The position numbers and the translations under genes were made by a program. Shown piece by piece: positions 42,383-52,299 of a stretch of 64,000 nucleotides of DNA. Origin of the DNA: Pedobacter zeaxanthinifaciens (lineage in GTDB: Bacteria > Bacteroidota > Bacteroidia > Sphingobacteriales > Sphingobacteriaceae); assembly GCF_003313335.1 (NCBI RefSeq), contig NZ_QMHP01000014.1, positions 1 to 64,000 on the forward strand. The letters run 5' to 3'. Position 1 is the first letter of the stretch. Each line of letters starts with the position of its first letter. A model generated the notes under the pieces. That model was given only the letters and a program-made list of their open reading frames with translations, was not told where the DNA came from and did not search any database.

Positions 42383-43342
42383 ATGAGTGAAAAATTATCA
42401 GAAAATCAGTTAAAATTTAAAATAAAACAATTATTTAAGCCTATCTTAATCATATTTAACATCAGTAAAGCAGAAATTCACATTACAGACGAAGATAAGC
42501 TAGTAGTTGTAATTGGCGATGAATTACAGTGGGATGCCGTTGATATGGAGCAGTTGCCACCAAACGAAATGCAATTATTAAAGCGTAAGGAGACGGGTAT
42601 TGAGGCGCAAAAGACTTATGCAGCGGCAAAGCTAACAACCAATGATAGTTTAACAAGAGGCTATTTTTTCATCTCTAAAAGTGACGATAGCGAATTTTCT
42701 GAGAAAGATTTTACTTTGTTGAACTCTTTCCTCCAATTAATTAACGAAACAATTGACGATTATGAAGAGCAAGATAAATTAACTGACGTTTTTAATGATT
42801 TTGTACACAAATCGGTACATGATTTGAAAAACCCACTTACCTCTATTTTGCTGACAACAGAATTGTTAAAAAGAAAGAATGATGACCCTACCATCGTGAT
42901 GAAATTTGCTGATAAATTGGAAAATGCTAGCAAACGATTATTCGAAAACTTGGATCACCTGAAAGCTGCATTCCCAACAGACGACAGGAGTTTCAAATTG
43001 GCTATTAATGAGGTGGATTTAAAAAAACTACTTAGTGAAGTAACTGCAAATCAAAATACAGCATTAGTTTTTAATGCGGAGAAAACAGTTATTTATGCAG
43101 ATGCGAATAGGCTTAAGCAGGCCTTCGGGAATCTCATTTCCATTATTCCACAGCATTTAGAACAATCGATCATGGTAGAAACGGCTGCAGACGAAATAAA
43201 GATTAGCTTGAAGCATCATGGCCTACATCACCATAAACAAACCAAATTTTTGATAGCGAGAACACTGATAGAAATGCATAAAGGAAAAATCACCGACGGT
43301 GAAGATACTTATTATATTTCCCTTCCTTTAGCAACGCCATAG
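42383..43342 (+). CDS. Histidine-kinase-like protein with a degenerate ATPase domain
   Basis: 319 residues, no transmembrane segment. Residues 1-125 look like a GAF/PAS-type sensor. The dimerisation helix carries the phospho-acceptor in FVHKSVHDLKNPLTSILLTT (His146). The following domain keeps the spacing of an HATPase (ANRLKQAFGNLISIIPQHLE in place of the N box; LIARTLIEMHKGKI near the end), but the N-box Asn pair and the glycine-rich G1/G2 boxes (DxGxG, GxGxGL) are missing. It may act as a phosphotransfer or scaffold protein rather than a kinase. It converges on an intact histidine kinase with a 31-nt 3' overlap. Confidence 0.8.
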   Translation: MSEKLSENQLKFKIKQLFKPILIIFNISKAEIHITDEDKLVVVIGDELQWDAVDMEQLPPNEMQLLKRKETGIEAQKTYAAAKLTTNDSLTRGYFFISKSDDSEFSEKDFTLLNSFLQLINETIDDYEEQDKLTDVFNDFVHKSVHDLKNPLTSILLTTELLKRKNDDPTIVMKFADKLENASKRLFENLDHLKAAFPTDDRSFKLAINEVDLKKLLSEVTANQNTALVFNAEKTVIYADANRLKQAFGNLISIIPQHLEQSIMVETAADEIKISLKHHGLHHHKQTKFLIARTLIEMHKGKITDGEDTYYISLPLATP

Positions 43343-44667
43343 CGATTAAATGAAACTACAAAAGTACTTCCTTTCACAGCATCATTGGCCTCAAACCAGA
43401 TTTTACCATCTTGCAGCTCAGTAAATTCTTTACATAACAGCAGTCCCAGCCCTACCCCCTTCTCGTTGTTGGTGCCGAAGGTTGATAAAGCCCTGAGTTT
43501 GAATAAACCTTGCTGCTCGTGTTCTGGCACACCGGTACCATCATCTTTTACTTTGATGAAGCAATTTTCATGGTTAACCTCCATTGATACTATTACATTG
43601 CCGCCATCAGGAGTAAATTTAATGGCATTATTCACCAAATTCCGCACTACAATTTGAAACATATTCAAATCAGCAGCGATAAACACCTGTTCCACTAAAT
43701 CCAGTTTTAGGGTGATGTTTTTCCTACTGGCAATATTTCTTTCCAAATTCAATCCACGCTGCAATTCCTTCGCCACATCTACCGATACAATCTCAACCCT
43801 AGCGCCATCCATTTGTGATTTGGACCAAGCCAACACGTTAGATAACATTTCCGAGGTATCTCTGGTTGCTTGTAATAGTTTGTGTTTAATTTGATGATTT
43901 TCGAGCTCACTTAATTCTGTTTCGGCCAATACTTCTAAATAGCCAAGTATCGAACTCAAAGGCGACCTGATATCATGAGCAACAATAGAAAAGAGTTTCG
44001 CCTTTTCCGAATTCAGCTTCTCGAGCTCTTTGTTTTGTTGAAGGATACGAAAACTTTGAGCTTCAATTTCAGCGTTTTTCTGATTTACTACGTTTCGCTC
44101 TTTATCGTAACTATTTCTAATAAAACTGATGCTCAAACAAATCAACAATGCAGCCACGCCATAAGTAACGGCAAAATCTACAACTCTTGAAAGTTCGTCG
44201 GTATAAGCAGGCCTAATCACATCCGGCTGTAAATACTCGAAAGCAAGCACCCCGAAAACAGTAGTTATATTTAAGCTGATCCAAAAACCTAGTTCTTTTT
44301 TTGGAACTACCACAATGGTAACCAATAGAACCAAACAAAACAGTAACAAATTTGGACCGTAAATACCCGAATTAAGGAAATAATTGATTAAAAATGTAAA
44401 ATTCGCCGCTATGCCTAAGCTACGTATAGCCAACCCTGTACTTCGCTTTATACGAGATAGGTAATAAAGGGAAGCCGCGAAAAAAGTTCCAAAACCGCAC
44501 AAAATTGCCACATATTTTAAACCAATATAGTAGTTGAAAAAAATCTCGATGAAGAATGCGACTATTGCAATGGAACAAAACGTATTGAAAATTCTTTCTT
44601 CGAGTGAAAACTTATTTGGATTACCGATAATATGATTGGCACTTAGCCAAGAACGTAAACTCGCCAC
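43312..44667 (-). CDS. Membrane sensor histidine kinase
   Basis: 451 residues. Six hydrophobic segments in 30-185 form a membrane sensor region, then a coiled coil (190-225), HisKA with FSIVAHDIRSPLSSILGYLE (phospho-His231), and HATPase with N box RNLVNNAIKF, G1 VKDDGTGVPEHE and G2 GVGLGLLLCKEF. All catalytic boxes are intact. No response regulator is adjacent. Start is GTG at 44667, with a TATGTTTG on the minus strand at 44697-44690 as possible -7 element. The ends of this and the degenerate kinase gene overlap by 31 nt. Confidence 0.93.
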   Translation of the reverse strand: MASLRSWLSANHIIGNPNKFSLEERIFNTFCSIAIVAFFIEIFFNYYIGLKYVAILCGFGTFFAASLYYLSRIKRSTGLAIRSLGIAANFTFLINYFLNSGIYGPNLLLFCLVLLVTIVVVPKKELGFWISLNITTVFGVLAFEYLQPDVIRPAYTDELSRVVDFAVTYGVAALLICLSISFIRNSYDKERNVVNQKNAEIEAQSFRILQQNKELEKLNSEKAKLFSIVAHDIRSPLSSILGYLEVLAETELSELENHQIKHKLLQATRDTSEMLSNVLAWSKSQMDGARVEIVSVDVAKELQRGLNLERNIASRKNITLKLDLVEQVFIAADLNMFQIVVRNLVNNAIKFTPDGGNVIVSMEVNHENCFIKVKDDGTGVPEHEQQGLFKLRALSTFGTNNEKGVGLGLLLCKEFTELQDGKIWFEANDAVKGSTFVVSFNRYGVAKGREI

Positions 44668-44771
44668 CTTTATTTAGAATAAGATTAAGCAAACATAATG
44701 ATATTCGTTGGGAATTTAAGGAGCTAAGTTAATTTTAGCGATTAGATGCAGAAAGTGAATAGACAATTGTT

Positions 44772-44779
44772 TATTTTTG
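44772..44779 (+). promoter_or_regulatory. Candidate -7 element for asnS
   Basis: TATTTTTG matches TAnnTTTG, 21 bp before the asnS ATG. No clear -33 TTTG. Confidence 0.4.
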
Positions 44780-44800
44780 CGGCTTTTATAACTCATAGAT

Positions 44801-46237
44801 ATGATTAAAAGACAACAAATTAAGGACTTATTAAAATCGACAGATTTCAACACTGAAGTAACTGTAATGGGCTGGGTAAAAACCTTCCGTAATAATCAGT
44901 TTATTGCTTTAAACGATGGATCATGCATGGGCAATATCCAAGTGGTTGTTGATTTTAATAATACCGCCGAAGATTTGTTGAAAAGAATAACTACAGGAGC
45001 GGCTGTAAAGGTAGTTGGTACGCTGGTTGAATCATTGGGAAAAGGACAAACTGTAGAAATAAAAGCAACAACAGTTGAGATTTTAGGAGATAGCGACCCG
45101 GAGAAATTTCCGTTGCAACCTAAAAAACACAGTTTAGAGTTTTTGAGGGAAATTGCGCACTTGCGTTTCAGGACAAACACTTTTAACGCGGTGTTCAAAG
45201 TACGTCATGCCCTGGCTTTCGCTATTCATCAGTTTTACAACGAAAGAGGCTTCGTTTACATGCATACACCGGTAATTACCGCAAGTGATGCGGAAGGTGC
45301 TGGAGAGATGTTTAGGGTTACTACCTTGGATTTCGACAATCCGCCTCGCACCGAAGACGGAGCCGTTGATTTTAAAGAAGATTTCTTCGGAAAATCAACC
45401 AACTTAACAGTTTCAGGACAGCTAGAAGGTGAACTTGCAGCTATGGCATTTGGCCAGATTTACACTTTTGGACCAACTTTTAGAGCCGAAAACTCAAATA
45501 CCACTCGCCACTTGGCTGAATTTTGGATGATTGAGCCAGAAGTTGCTTTTGCAGATTTAGAAAACAACATGCAGTTAGCTGAAGACATGATGAAGTATGT
45601 GATCAGCTATGCAAAAGAAAACTGCAAAGAAGAGTTGGAATTTTTGAACGGCAGATTGCTAGAGGAGGAAAAACAAAAACCACAAAACGAACGTAGCGAA
45701 CTGAGCTTGCTAGAAAAACTTGATTTTTGCTTAGCTAACGATTTCCAACGCTTAACTTATACTGAAGCAATAGACATTTTAAAAGCCTCAAAGCCTAATC
45801 AGAAAAAACAATTTAAATATCTGATTGATAGCTGGGGTGCAGATTTACAGAGCGAACATGAGCGTTACCTTGTAGAGAAACACTTTAAACGTCCGGTTAT
45901 TTTAACTGACTACCCTAAAGACATCAAATCATTTTACATGCGTTTAAATGATGATGGAAAAACGGTAGCTGCCATGGATATTTTATTTCCAGGAATTGGT
46001 GAAATGATTGGCGGTTCGCAGCGTGAGGAACGTATGGAGGTTTTAAAACAACGTATGGACGAGATGGGCGTACCTCAGGACGAACTTTGGTGGTATTTAG
46101 ACACACGCCGTTTTGGCTCGGCGCCACATGCTGGTTTTGGCTTAGGTTTTGAACGTTTGGTACTATTTGTAACTGGAATGACCAACATTCGCGACGTAAT
46201 TGCTTTCCCTCGTTTCCCTAACAGTGCAGAGTTTTAA
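44801..46237 (+). CDS. asnS: Asparaginyl-tRNA synthetase
   Basis: 478 residues, class IIb aminoacyl-tRNA synthetase. N-terminal OB-fold anticodon-binding domain (about 15-105, TVMGWVKTFRNNQFIALNDG). Catalytic domain with motif 1 around FNERGFVYMHTPVITASDAE, motif 2 FGPTFRAENSNTTRHLAEFW and motif 3 GFGLGFERLVLFVTGM. The SGQLEGELAAM and PKDIKSFYMR stretches identify AsnRS rather than AspRS. Monocistronic with its own terminator. Confidence 0.97.
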   Translation: MIKRQQIKDLLKSTDFNTEVTVMGWVKTFRNNQFIALNDGSCMGNIQVVVDFNNTAEDLLKRITTGAAVKVVGTLVESLGKGQTVEIKATTVEILGDSDPEKFPLQPKKHSLEFLREIAHLRFRTNTFNAVFKVRHALAFAIHQFYNERGFVYMHTPVITASDAEGAGEMFRVTTLDFDNPPRTEDGAVDFKEDFFGKSTNLTVSGQLEGELAAMAFGQIYTFGPTFRAENSNTTRHLAEFWMIEPEVAFADLENNMQLAEDMMKYVISYAKENCKEELEFLNGRLLEEEKQKPQNERSELSLLEKLDFCLANDFQRLTYTEAIDILKASKPNQKKQFKYLIDSWGADLQSEHERYLVEKHFKRPVILTDYPKDIKSFYMRLNDDGKTVAAMDILFPGIGEMIGGSQREERMEVLKQRMDEMGVPQDELWWYLDTRRFGSAPHAGFGLGFERLVLFVTGMTNIRDVIAFPRFPNSAEF

Positions 46238-46281
46238 CGGCAAGCAGGCGATAAGGAGTAAGAACAAACTTATAAATACCT

Positions 46282-46319
46282 AACAGAAAAGTCCCGAAAT
46301 TTTCGGGACTTTTCTGTTT
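46282..46319. terminator. Bidirectional intrinsic terminator between asnS and the glutamate-synthase-like gene
   Basis: Long palindrome AACAGAAAAGTCCCGAAA mirrored by TTTCGGGACTTTTCTGTT, T-rich on both sides of the core, between convergent genes. Confidence 0.9.
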
Positions 46320-46411
46320 ACAGTTAACTTGACTATTATTTTTAGAAAATGTGTTTATCTAGCCCAACTTACCTTGACCGAACACAGTCACATTAGTTTT
46401 ATCAAAAGCAA

Positions 46412-48052
46412 TTACTCATGGTAAGGATTAGCGTTTTGATAATCTACTTCAGTAACTACGTAATCTGTAGGTAAGAAACTTTTAGCCGTACTTAAAGTCA
46501 TGCCCAACTCGAAACGAGCTGGATATGGTGTTTTAAGCAATGAACCAGCAGGAATGTAAGGATAAGTTTCCCTATAGTTTTGGATAATGTTAGGACTTAC
46601 TCTTCTATTGATGTAAGCTCTAGTAAGCTGATTTGGCTCTCTTAAACCCGCAGCCCCCAAAAGTTCAACGGCGCTAGCCACTGTAAGGTTATGGAAATTT
46701 TTAACACGTACTTTTTTATCTTCCACCACCAAGCCTTTCATTAAACTTGGATCTTGTGTAGCTACTCCCGTTGGACAAGTATTGCTGTTGCATTCCAAGG
46801 CTTGAATACAACCCAAAGCGAACATCATGCCCCTTGCTGCGTTACACATATCAGCACCTAAGGCAATATTTTTAACAATATCAAAACCTGTAGAAACTTT
46901 TCCAGAAGCGATAATTTTAATGTGTTTCTTCAAATCAAAACCCACCAACACATCGTAAACAAACGCCACCCCATCTCTTAAGGGCATACCTACCGAGTTT
47001 GAAAATTCCTGAGGTGCAGCACCTGTACCACCTTCTCCCCCATCAACGGTAATAAAATCTGGAATAATGCCAGTTTCAACTATCGCTTTACAAATGGCAA
47101 TAAATTCGCTTTTACGACCAATGCACAACTTAAAGCCTACTGGCTTACCACCCGATAAATCTCTAAGTTTCTTAACGAATTGCATCAACTCAATTGGCGT
47201 ACTAAAAGCTGAATGCGCTGGTGGAGATAACACATCTTTCCCTTCTTCCACTAAACGGATACGTGCTACTTCGGCAGTTACTTTTTTACCAGGTAGCATC
47301 CCTCCGTGCCCTGGTTTAGCACCTTGCGAAAGTTTAATTTCAACCATCTTCACCTGATCCGAATGGGCTCTTTCAGCAAAAGATTCTTCGTTGAACGTTC
47401 CATCCAAATTACGACAACCGAAATAACCAGTACCAATTTGCCAAATTAAATCTCCTCCCAATTCCCTATGATAATCGCTAATGCCACCCTCACCTGTATT
47501 ATGTGCGAAATTGCCCAATTTAGCCCCACCATTAAGTGCCAACACTGCATTTTGACTCAAGGAACCAAAACTCATTGCAGAAATATTGTAAATACTTGAT
47601 GAGTACGGCTGTTTGCAATCGGGACCACCTACTAAAATTCGAGGGTGCAGGTTTAAATCGTGGTGACTAATTGCCATGATGCTATGACTGAGCCACTCGT
47701 AACCATTGTCATATACATTAAGCTGCGTACCAAATGGAATGGTATCTAATTCCCTTTTTGCCCTTTGATAAATTAACGAACGATTTAAACGATTGTACGG
47801 TGTGCCGTTAGTATCGCTTTCTACGAAATATTGGTAAACTTTAGGCCTTAATTCTTCCATGAAGTACCTTAACCTTCCAACTACTGGATAATTACGTACA
47901 ATACTTCTTTTTGGCTGAAACATATCATAAAAACCTAGTAAAACTACTGGTCCGGTGAAAAGAAAAGTCCACCACAAAAACGGATGGTACAAACCCAGCA
48001 TAATGGTAAATGCAACCAAAAAAGCGGCAACAGCAACAAATGCTTTTCTCAT
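46412..48052 (-). CDS. FMN-binding glutamate synthase-like protein
   Basis: 546 residues, matching the single-domain GltB-like family rather than the ~1500-residue NADPH enzyme. Two N-terminal hydrophobic segments (about 5-42) suggest membrane association. The TIM barrel has ISAMSFGSLSQNAVLALNGG, HNTGEGGISDYH, KLSQGAKPGHGGMLPGKKV and ITVDGGEGGTGAAPQEF for FMN and 2-oxoglutarate binding, and CIQALECNSNTCPTGVATQD supplies the 3Fe-4S cysteines. No glutaminase domain, so the nitrogen donor and electron partner are unknown. Stand-alone, minus strand. Confidence 0.9.
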   Translation of the reverse strand: MRKAFVAVAAFLVAFTIMLGLYHPFLWWTFLFTGPVVLLGFYDMFQPKRSIVRNYPVVGRLRYFMEELRPKVYQYFVESDTNGTPYNRLNRSLIYQRAKRELDTIPFGTQLNVYDNGYEWLSHSIMAISHHDLNLHPRILVGGPDCKQPYSSSIYNISAMSFGSLSQNAVLALNGGAKLGNFAHNTGEGGISDYHRELGGDLIWQIGTGYFGCRNLDGTFNEESFAERAHSDQVKMVEIKLSQGAKPGHGGMLPGKKVTAEVARIRLVEEGKDVLSPPAHSAFSTPIELMQFVKKLRDLSGGKPVGFKLCIGRKSEFIAICKAIVETGIIPDFITVDGGEGGTGAAPQEFSNSVGMPLRDGVAFVYDVLVGFDLKKHIKIIASGKVSTGFDIVKNIALGADMCNAARGMMFALGCIQALECNSNTCPTGVATQDPSLMKGLVVEDKKVRVKNFHNLTVASAVELLGAAGLREPNQLTRAYINRRVSPNIIQNYRETYPYIPAGSLLKTPYPARFELGMTLSTAKSFLPTDYVVTEVDYQNANPYHE

Positions 48053-48149
48053 ATTTATACAATTAAGTTAAACGTTCGTTTTTTGCTAAAATAGCGATAT
48101 AAAATACTAGTTTGAAACAACTACAGTATCAATTTGTTATTTTTACGAA

Positions 48150-48770
48150 ATGCTTATCAAGATATATCCAGAAAATCCGAATCCGAAGGCGATAGACCAA
48201 GCTGTGGAAGTATTAAAAAAAGGGGGGCTAATTATTTACCCTACTGATACTGTATATGGTTTAGGCTGCGACATCACCAATCAAAAGGCAATAGAAAAAA
48301 TTTGCAGAATTAGGGGAATAAAACCCGAAAAAGCTAACTTTTCATTCATCTGTTCAGATTTAAGGCATATTTCTGATTTTATCAAACCTATTGATACTAC
48401 GGTTTTCAGGTTATTGAAAAAAGCACTTCCGGGTCCGTTTACGTTTATTTTTAATGCCAATAACAACGTTCCAAAGTTGTTAAGCTCCAATAAAAAAACG
48501 GTAGGTATCCGTGTTCCCGATAATGCTATAGCCCGTCAAATTGTTGAGGCGTTGGGAAATCCAATTATCTCAACTTCTATAAAAGATGACGATGAAGTAA
48601 TAGAATATTCTACAGATCCAGAGTTGATTCACGAGAAATACGAAACTTTAGTTGATTTAGTAATTGACGGAGGTTTTGGTGGAAACGAAGCGTCAACCAT
48701 TGTAGATTGCACAAGTGGAGATTTCGAAGTTATTCGTGAAGGAAAAGGGAATATTGAAGATTATCTTTAA
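48150..48770 (+). CDS. L-threonylcarbamoyladenylate synthase (Sua5/YciO/YrdC family)
   Basis: 206 residues, YrdC-like fold. The family makes the threonylcarbamoyl-AMP used for t6A in tRNAs decoding ANN codons. KKGGLIIYPTDTVYGLGCDI is the ATP/Thr-binding N-terminal signature, with KPEKANFSFICSDLRHIS, KKALPGPFTFIF and KTVGIRVPDNAIA following. The C-terminal SUA5 domain is absent, so it is of the YrdC/YciO length; YciO-type members have an unclear role, and KPEKAN in place of KxR-P is a hint of that branch. Confidence 0.9.
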   Translation: MLIKIYPENPNPKAIDQAVEVLKKGGLIIYPTDTVYGLGCDITNQKAIEKICRIRGIKPEKANFSFICSDLRHISDFIKPIDTTVFRLLKKALPGPFTFIFNANNNVPKLLSSNKKTVGIRVPDNAIARQIVEALGNPIISTSIKDDDEVIEYSTDPELIHEKYETLVDLVIDGGFGGNEASTIVDCTSGDFEVIREGKGNIEDYL

Positions 48771-48890
48771 CAAATGACGCATTGTAGTTGTACGATTTTT
48801 CCTAAGCCTTAACGAGAGGTTAACAAAGTAGTAACAATAAACATATAAATTTGCTGCGTCCAAAATAATTTGGGCAGCAAAACTTATTAT

Positions 48891-51800
48891 ATGAAAAGAT
48901 TTCTACTTTTTATTGGCTTTTTTAGCTTGTTGACCTTTAAGCTAACAGCCCAAATTGTATTAACCAATTCACCTTACCAGGAGAACTTCAACGGTTTAGG
49001 CAGTGGATTGCCAACTGGATTTAGTGTTTACTTCGGCGCTTCTTCATCGTCAATAGGAACCGCAGCAACTTATGTGTCTGCTCATACTGGGCGTACCAAC
49101 ACCACCGCTCGATTTAACAACTATGCGTCACTTAATTCTGGCACTGACATTTCTACCAATACAGATAGGGCCTTGGGGGTAAGACAGTCAAGTAGCACTG
49201 GCGATCCAGGTTCTTCATTTGTTGCGCAATTAGCTAACACCACCAATAAAAGCAATCTAAAGTTAAGCTTCAAGCTGCAATCGTTAGATGGAGCCTCACC
49301 TAGAATTGCAACTTGGCTAGTTGAATATGCCATTGGCGATGCCACGCCAAGTACTTTTACATCTATTGCGACAAGTCCTACCAGTATAACTACAGGCGGA
49401 TCTACAACAAGCAATACGACTGTGAATGTCGATTTTGGAAGTGCCCTAGACAATATCAGCTCTAAAGTTTGGATCAGAATTGTAACATTAACTTCAACTA
49501 CTGGAACAGGTAACCGACCGACTTCTGCCATTGATGATTTCAGTTTAACATTTGACGCCAGTGGGGCACCATCACCTATGATTGCCGCTAGTCCAACAAT
49601 TGTAGCTTTTGGCAACCAAAACATCAACACTACTGCTACAGAAAAACCTTTAGCGCTAACTTACAGCAATTTAACTACAGATGATTTAGTACTAACTACC
49701 GCTGCACCTTTTAGCATCTCTAAAACTAGCAATGGTACTTACGGCACATCGCTCACTTATACCAATGCTGAACTTACAAGTCCTACCACACTTTATGTTA
49801 GATATACGCCTACCGCAGCTGGAATTTCAAACGGCAGCGTAACTATTTCTGGCGGCGGCTTAGCGAGCAACGCTACGGTAAGTTTAAGCGGTACAGGCAT
49901 CGATCCAAACGCCACCTCATTTAACTTTGAAAGCTGCAGCACAAATGGTAGTTCAAGTTTATCTGACGGATTTTATCAATACAGTGTTATTGGTGCACAA
50001 ACTTGGGGCTGTGCCACTACGTTTGGTCACAACAATAGCGACGCTTCAGGTGCATCAAACTCAGGTAATGGCTTGCAAATTAATGGATATTCAGGCGGAA
50101 ACATCCAAAATGAAGACTGGTTAATTTCTCCATCATTCAATATCAGCAGCTACAATTATCCTTTGCTTTCATTTTGGAGTAGAAATAAATTTACAGGCCC
50201 TCAATTGAAGTTAATGATTAGCACCAATTACAGCGGTACAGGAGATCCTTACGCTTCGGGAGTTACCTGGACAGAAATTGATGGTAAATTCCCGGCAGGA
50301 AATACTGATGTGTGGACAAAATCCGAAAATATCGATTTATCTGCCTTCAAAACTAGTGGCAGTAACCTTTACATTGCCTTTGTATATACGTCTACCACTG
50401 TTGACGGTGCTCGTTGGAGTTTAGATGATTTTAACTTAGTTAATTCACCTGCCCCTGCACCAGCTGAAATTGCTACAAATCCGAGTTCACTAGAGTTTGG
50501 TTACCAAGCCAATGGAACTACTTCCACCGCTAAAACGGTAGTGGTTTCTTTTAGCAATTTAACTAATGACGCATCGTTGAATGTTACTGGCGATTTCAGC
50601 ATCTCGTTGGATAATAATACTTACAGCCAGAGCTTAAACATCACTAGCCCTGGTACTGCCAACCAAACAGTATATGTTAAGTTTAGTCCCACAGCGGCCA
50701 ACAGTAACCTGCAGGGCAACTTAACCATTGCAAGTACCGGTGCGGCTTCAAAAACAATTGCTTTAAGCGGCTCTACCTTGTCGTTCGACAATACGCTAGA
50801 AGTAGTTAACTGGAATATCGAATGGTTTGGACATACCGGCAATGGTCCTTCTGACGAAGCTAAGCAAAAAGCTAACGTGATTAAGGTAATGAAATCAATC
50901 AACGCAGATATTTACTGTTTGGGTGAGATTGTGAACACCGCTGCACTCGCAGATGTAGCGCAACAAATTGGTGTAGATGCTAATGAATATGGCTATTTTG
51001 TATCTACCTACGCCTCTTATGCGCAAAACACCTCTGATCCCGACTATGCAAATGCACAGAAATTAGCGTTCGTATATCGTAAATCTGTAATTTCTCCAAT
51101 TGGTACACCTAGCGGACTACTTTACACTACAAATGAGAGCGATGCCGTATTTAACTACTGGGCTTCGGGGCGTTTCCCTTATGAAATGAAAGCTAATGTA
51201 ACATTGAACGGCATAACCAAACAGGTAAACTTCATCATGATACACGCAAAAGCTGAAACTAGCAGCGGCTCATATGCTCGCCGAAAAAATGCGGCTATCG
51301 CTTTGAAAAGCTATTTAGATGCTAACGAAAGCACTGATAATTTTATCATTTTAGGCGATTACAATGATGATTTAGACGCTACCATTTCTACCGCTTCTGA
51401 GGCCGGAGCCGACTATCCAAAATCATCCTACCAAGTGTGGCTTGATGACAATGCTAAATATATCTCACCTACGTTACCGTTGAGTCAATCAGGTAAAAAA
51501 TCCACTGTGAGTTATAACGATGTGATTGACCATGTAACTTTATCTAACGAGATGAACGATAATTACATCAGCGGATCAGCGCAAATTTTAACTTCGGTAA
51601 CTGGAACAGTATCTCCTGATAATTATGGCTCAACAACTTCAGATCACTATCCTGTATTAACAAGATACAGCTTCACAAATAGTACCTTGCCAGTTAAGTT
51701 TGATGAATTTACCGCAAAACAAGAAGGCAGCAATGTGGTATTGAAATGGGCTACACAAACCGAAACTAACAATCAATATTTCACCGTTGAGCGTTCTAAT

Positions 51801-52238
51801 GACGGCGCTACATTTGTTAAAGTGAAAGAAGTAACGGCCAAAGGTAACTCCAACCAAAAAATCAATTACAGTATCATTGATAACAATGTTAAAGCTGGCA
51901 TAACTTATTACCGTTTGAAGCAAACAGATTTTGATGGAAAATTTAGCTACTACCCAGAATTAAGATCAGTAAATGTATTGGCAAATGATTCGAAACTATT
52001 GATCTACCCAAATCCAACAAAAGGCAAAGCTTTCATTAATTATAGCAGCAGTTCAACCAATATAGTAGTAAATGTTTTGAGTACAGATGGAAAAGTACTG
52101 TTAAAATTGAAAGGCAGTGTAAAATCAATTGAGCAGGAGTTAAATAACAAACTACATTACCTTAAACCTGGAACCTATGTTGTTCAGTTGACAGATAATG
52201 AAATTTTTGTAGCCAGCGAAAAACTGATTAAAGAATAA
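48891..52238 (+). CDS. Large secreted endonuclease/exonuclease/phosphatase-domain protein with T9SS sorting domain
   Basis: About 1115 residues. Signal peptide (FLLFIGFFSLLTFKLTAQ); start placed at 48891 because the upstream in-frame TTG would precede it with non-signal residues. Order: N-terminal jelly-roll-like region (to ~225), Ig-like choice-of-anchor repeats (about 230-335 and 530-630), a choice-of-anchor J-like domain between them (DWLISPSFNISSYNYPLLSF), an endonuclease/exonuclease/phosphatase domain (about 640-930; VVNWNIEWFGH, ILGDYNDDLD, TSDHYPVLTRY with catalytic Glu/Asp/His candidates), a linker, and a C-terminal type A T9SS sorting domain (IYPNPTKGKAFINYS, LKPGTYVVQL). Expected surface-attached or secreted nuclease, perhaps scavenging phosphate or DNA. 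Confidence 0.9.
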   Translation: MKRFLLFIGFFSLLTFKLTAQIVLTNSPYQENFNGLGSGLPTGFSVYFGASSSSIGTAATYVSAHTGRTNTTARFNNYASLNSGTDISTNTDRALGVRQSSSTGDPGSSFVAQLANTTNKSNLKLSFKLQSLDGASPRIATWLVEYAIGDATPSTFTSIATSPTSITTGGSTTSNTTVNVDFGSALDNISSKVWIRIVTLTSTTGTGNRPTSAIDDFSLTFDASGAPSPMIAASPTIVAFGNQNINTTATEKPLALTYSNLTTDDLVLTTAAPFSISKTSNGTYGTSLTYTNAELTSPTTLYVRYTPTAAGISNGSVTISGGGLASNATVSLSGTGIDPNATSFNFESCSTNGSSSLSDGFYQYSVIGAQTWGCATTFGHNNSDASGASNSGNGLQINGYSGGNIQNEDWLISPSFNISSYNYPLLSFWSRNKFTGPQLKLMISTNYSGTGDPYASGVTWTEIDGKFPAGNTDVWTKSENIDLSAFKTSGSNLYIAFVYTSTTVDGARWSLDDFNLVNSPAPAPAEIATNPSSLEFGYQANGTTSTAKTVVVSFSNLTNDASLNVTGDFSISLDNNTYSQSLNITSPGTANQTVYVKFSPTAANSNLQGNLTIASTGAASKTIALSGSTLSFDNTLEVVNWNIEWFGHTGNGPSDEAKQKANVIKVMKSINADIYCLGEIVNTAALADVAQQIGVDANEYGYFVSTYASYAQNTSDPDYANAQKLAFVYRKSVISPIGTPSGLLYTTNESDAVFNYWASGRFPYEMKANVTLNGITKQVNFIMIHAKAETSSGSYARRKNAAIALKSYLDANESTDNFIILGDYNDDLDATISTASEAGADYPKSSYQVWLDDNAKYISPTLPLSQSGKKSTVSYNDVIDHVTLSNEMNDNYISGSAQILTSVTGTVSPDNYGSTTSDHYPVLTRYSFTNSTLPVKFDEFTAKQEGSNVVLKWATQTETNNQYFTVERSNDGATFVKVKEVTAKGNSNQKINYSIIDNNVKAGITYYRLKQTDFDGKFSYYPELRSVNVLANDSKLLIYPNPTKGKAFINYSSSSTNIVVNVLSTDGKVLLKLKGSVKSIEQELNNKLHYLKPGTYVVQLTDNEIFVASEKLIKE

Positions 52239-52257
52239 AAAGCGTAAAAAACAGCTT

Positions 52258-52290
52258 AAGCCTAGCCATCATTGGCTAGGCTTTTGTATT
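52258..52290 (+). terminator. Intrinsic terminator after the T9SS nuclease gene
   Basis: Eleven-bp stem AAGCCTAGCCA/TGGCTAGGCTT with loop TCAT and a T-rich tail, ending 10 bp before the nhaA start. Confidence 0.9.
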
Positions 52291-52299
52291 TTAGCGGTT

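Noticed and set aside
49121..49630. 169-codon open frame antisense to the T9SS nuclease gene
   Set aside because: Lies wholly within Ser/Thr-rich coding sequence of the other strand; composition explains the open frame.
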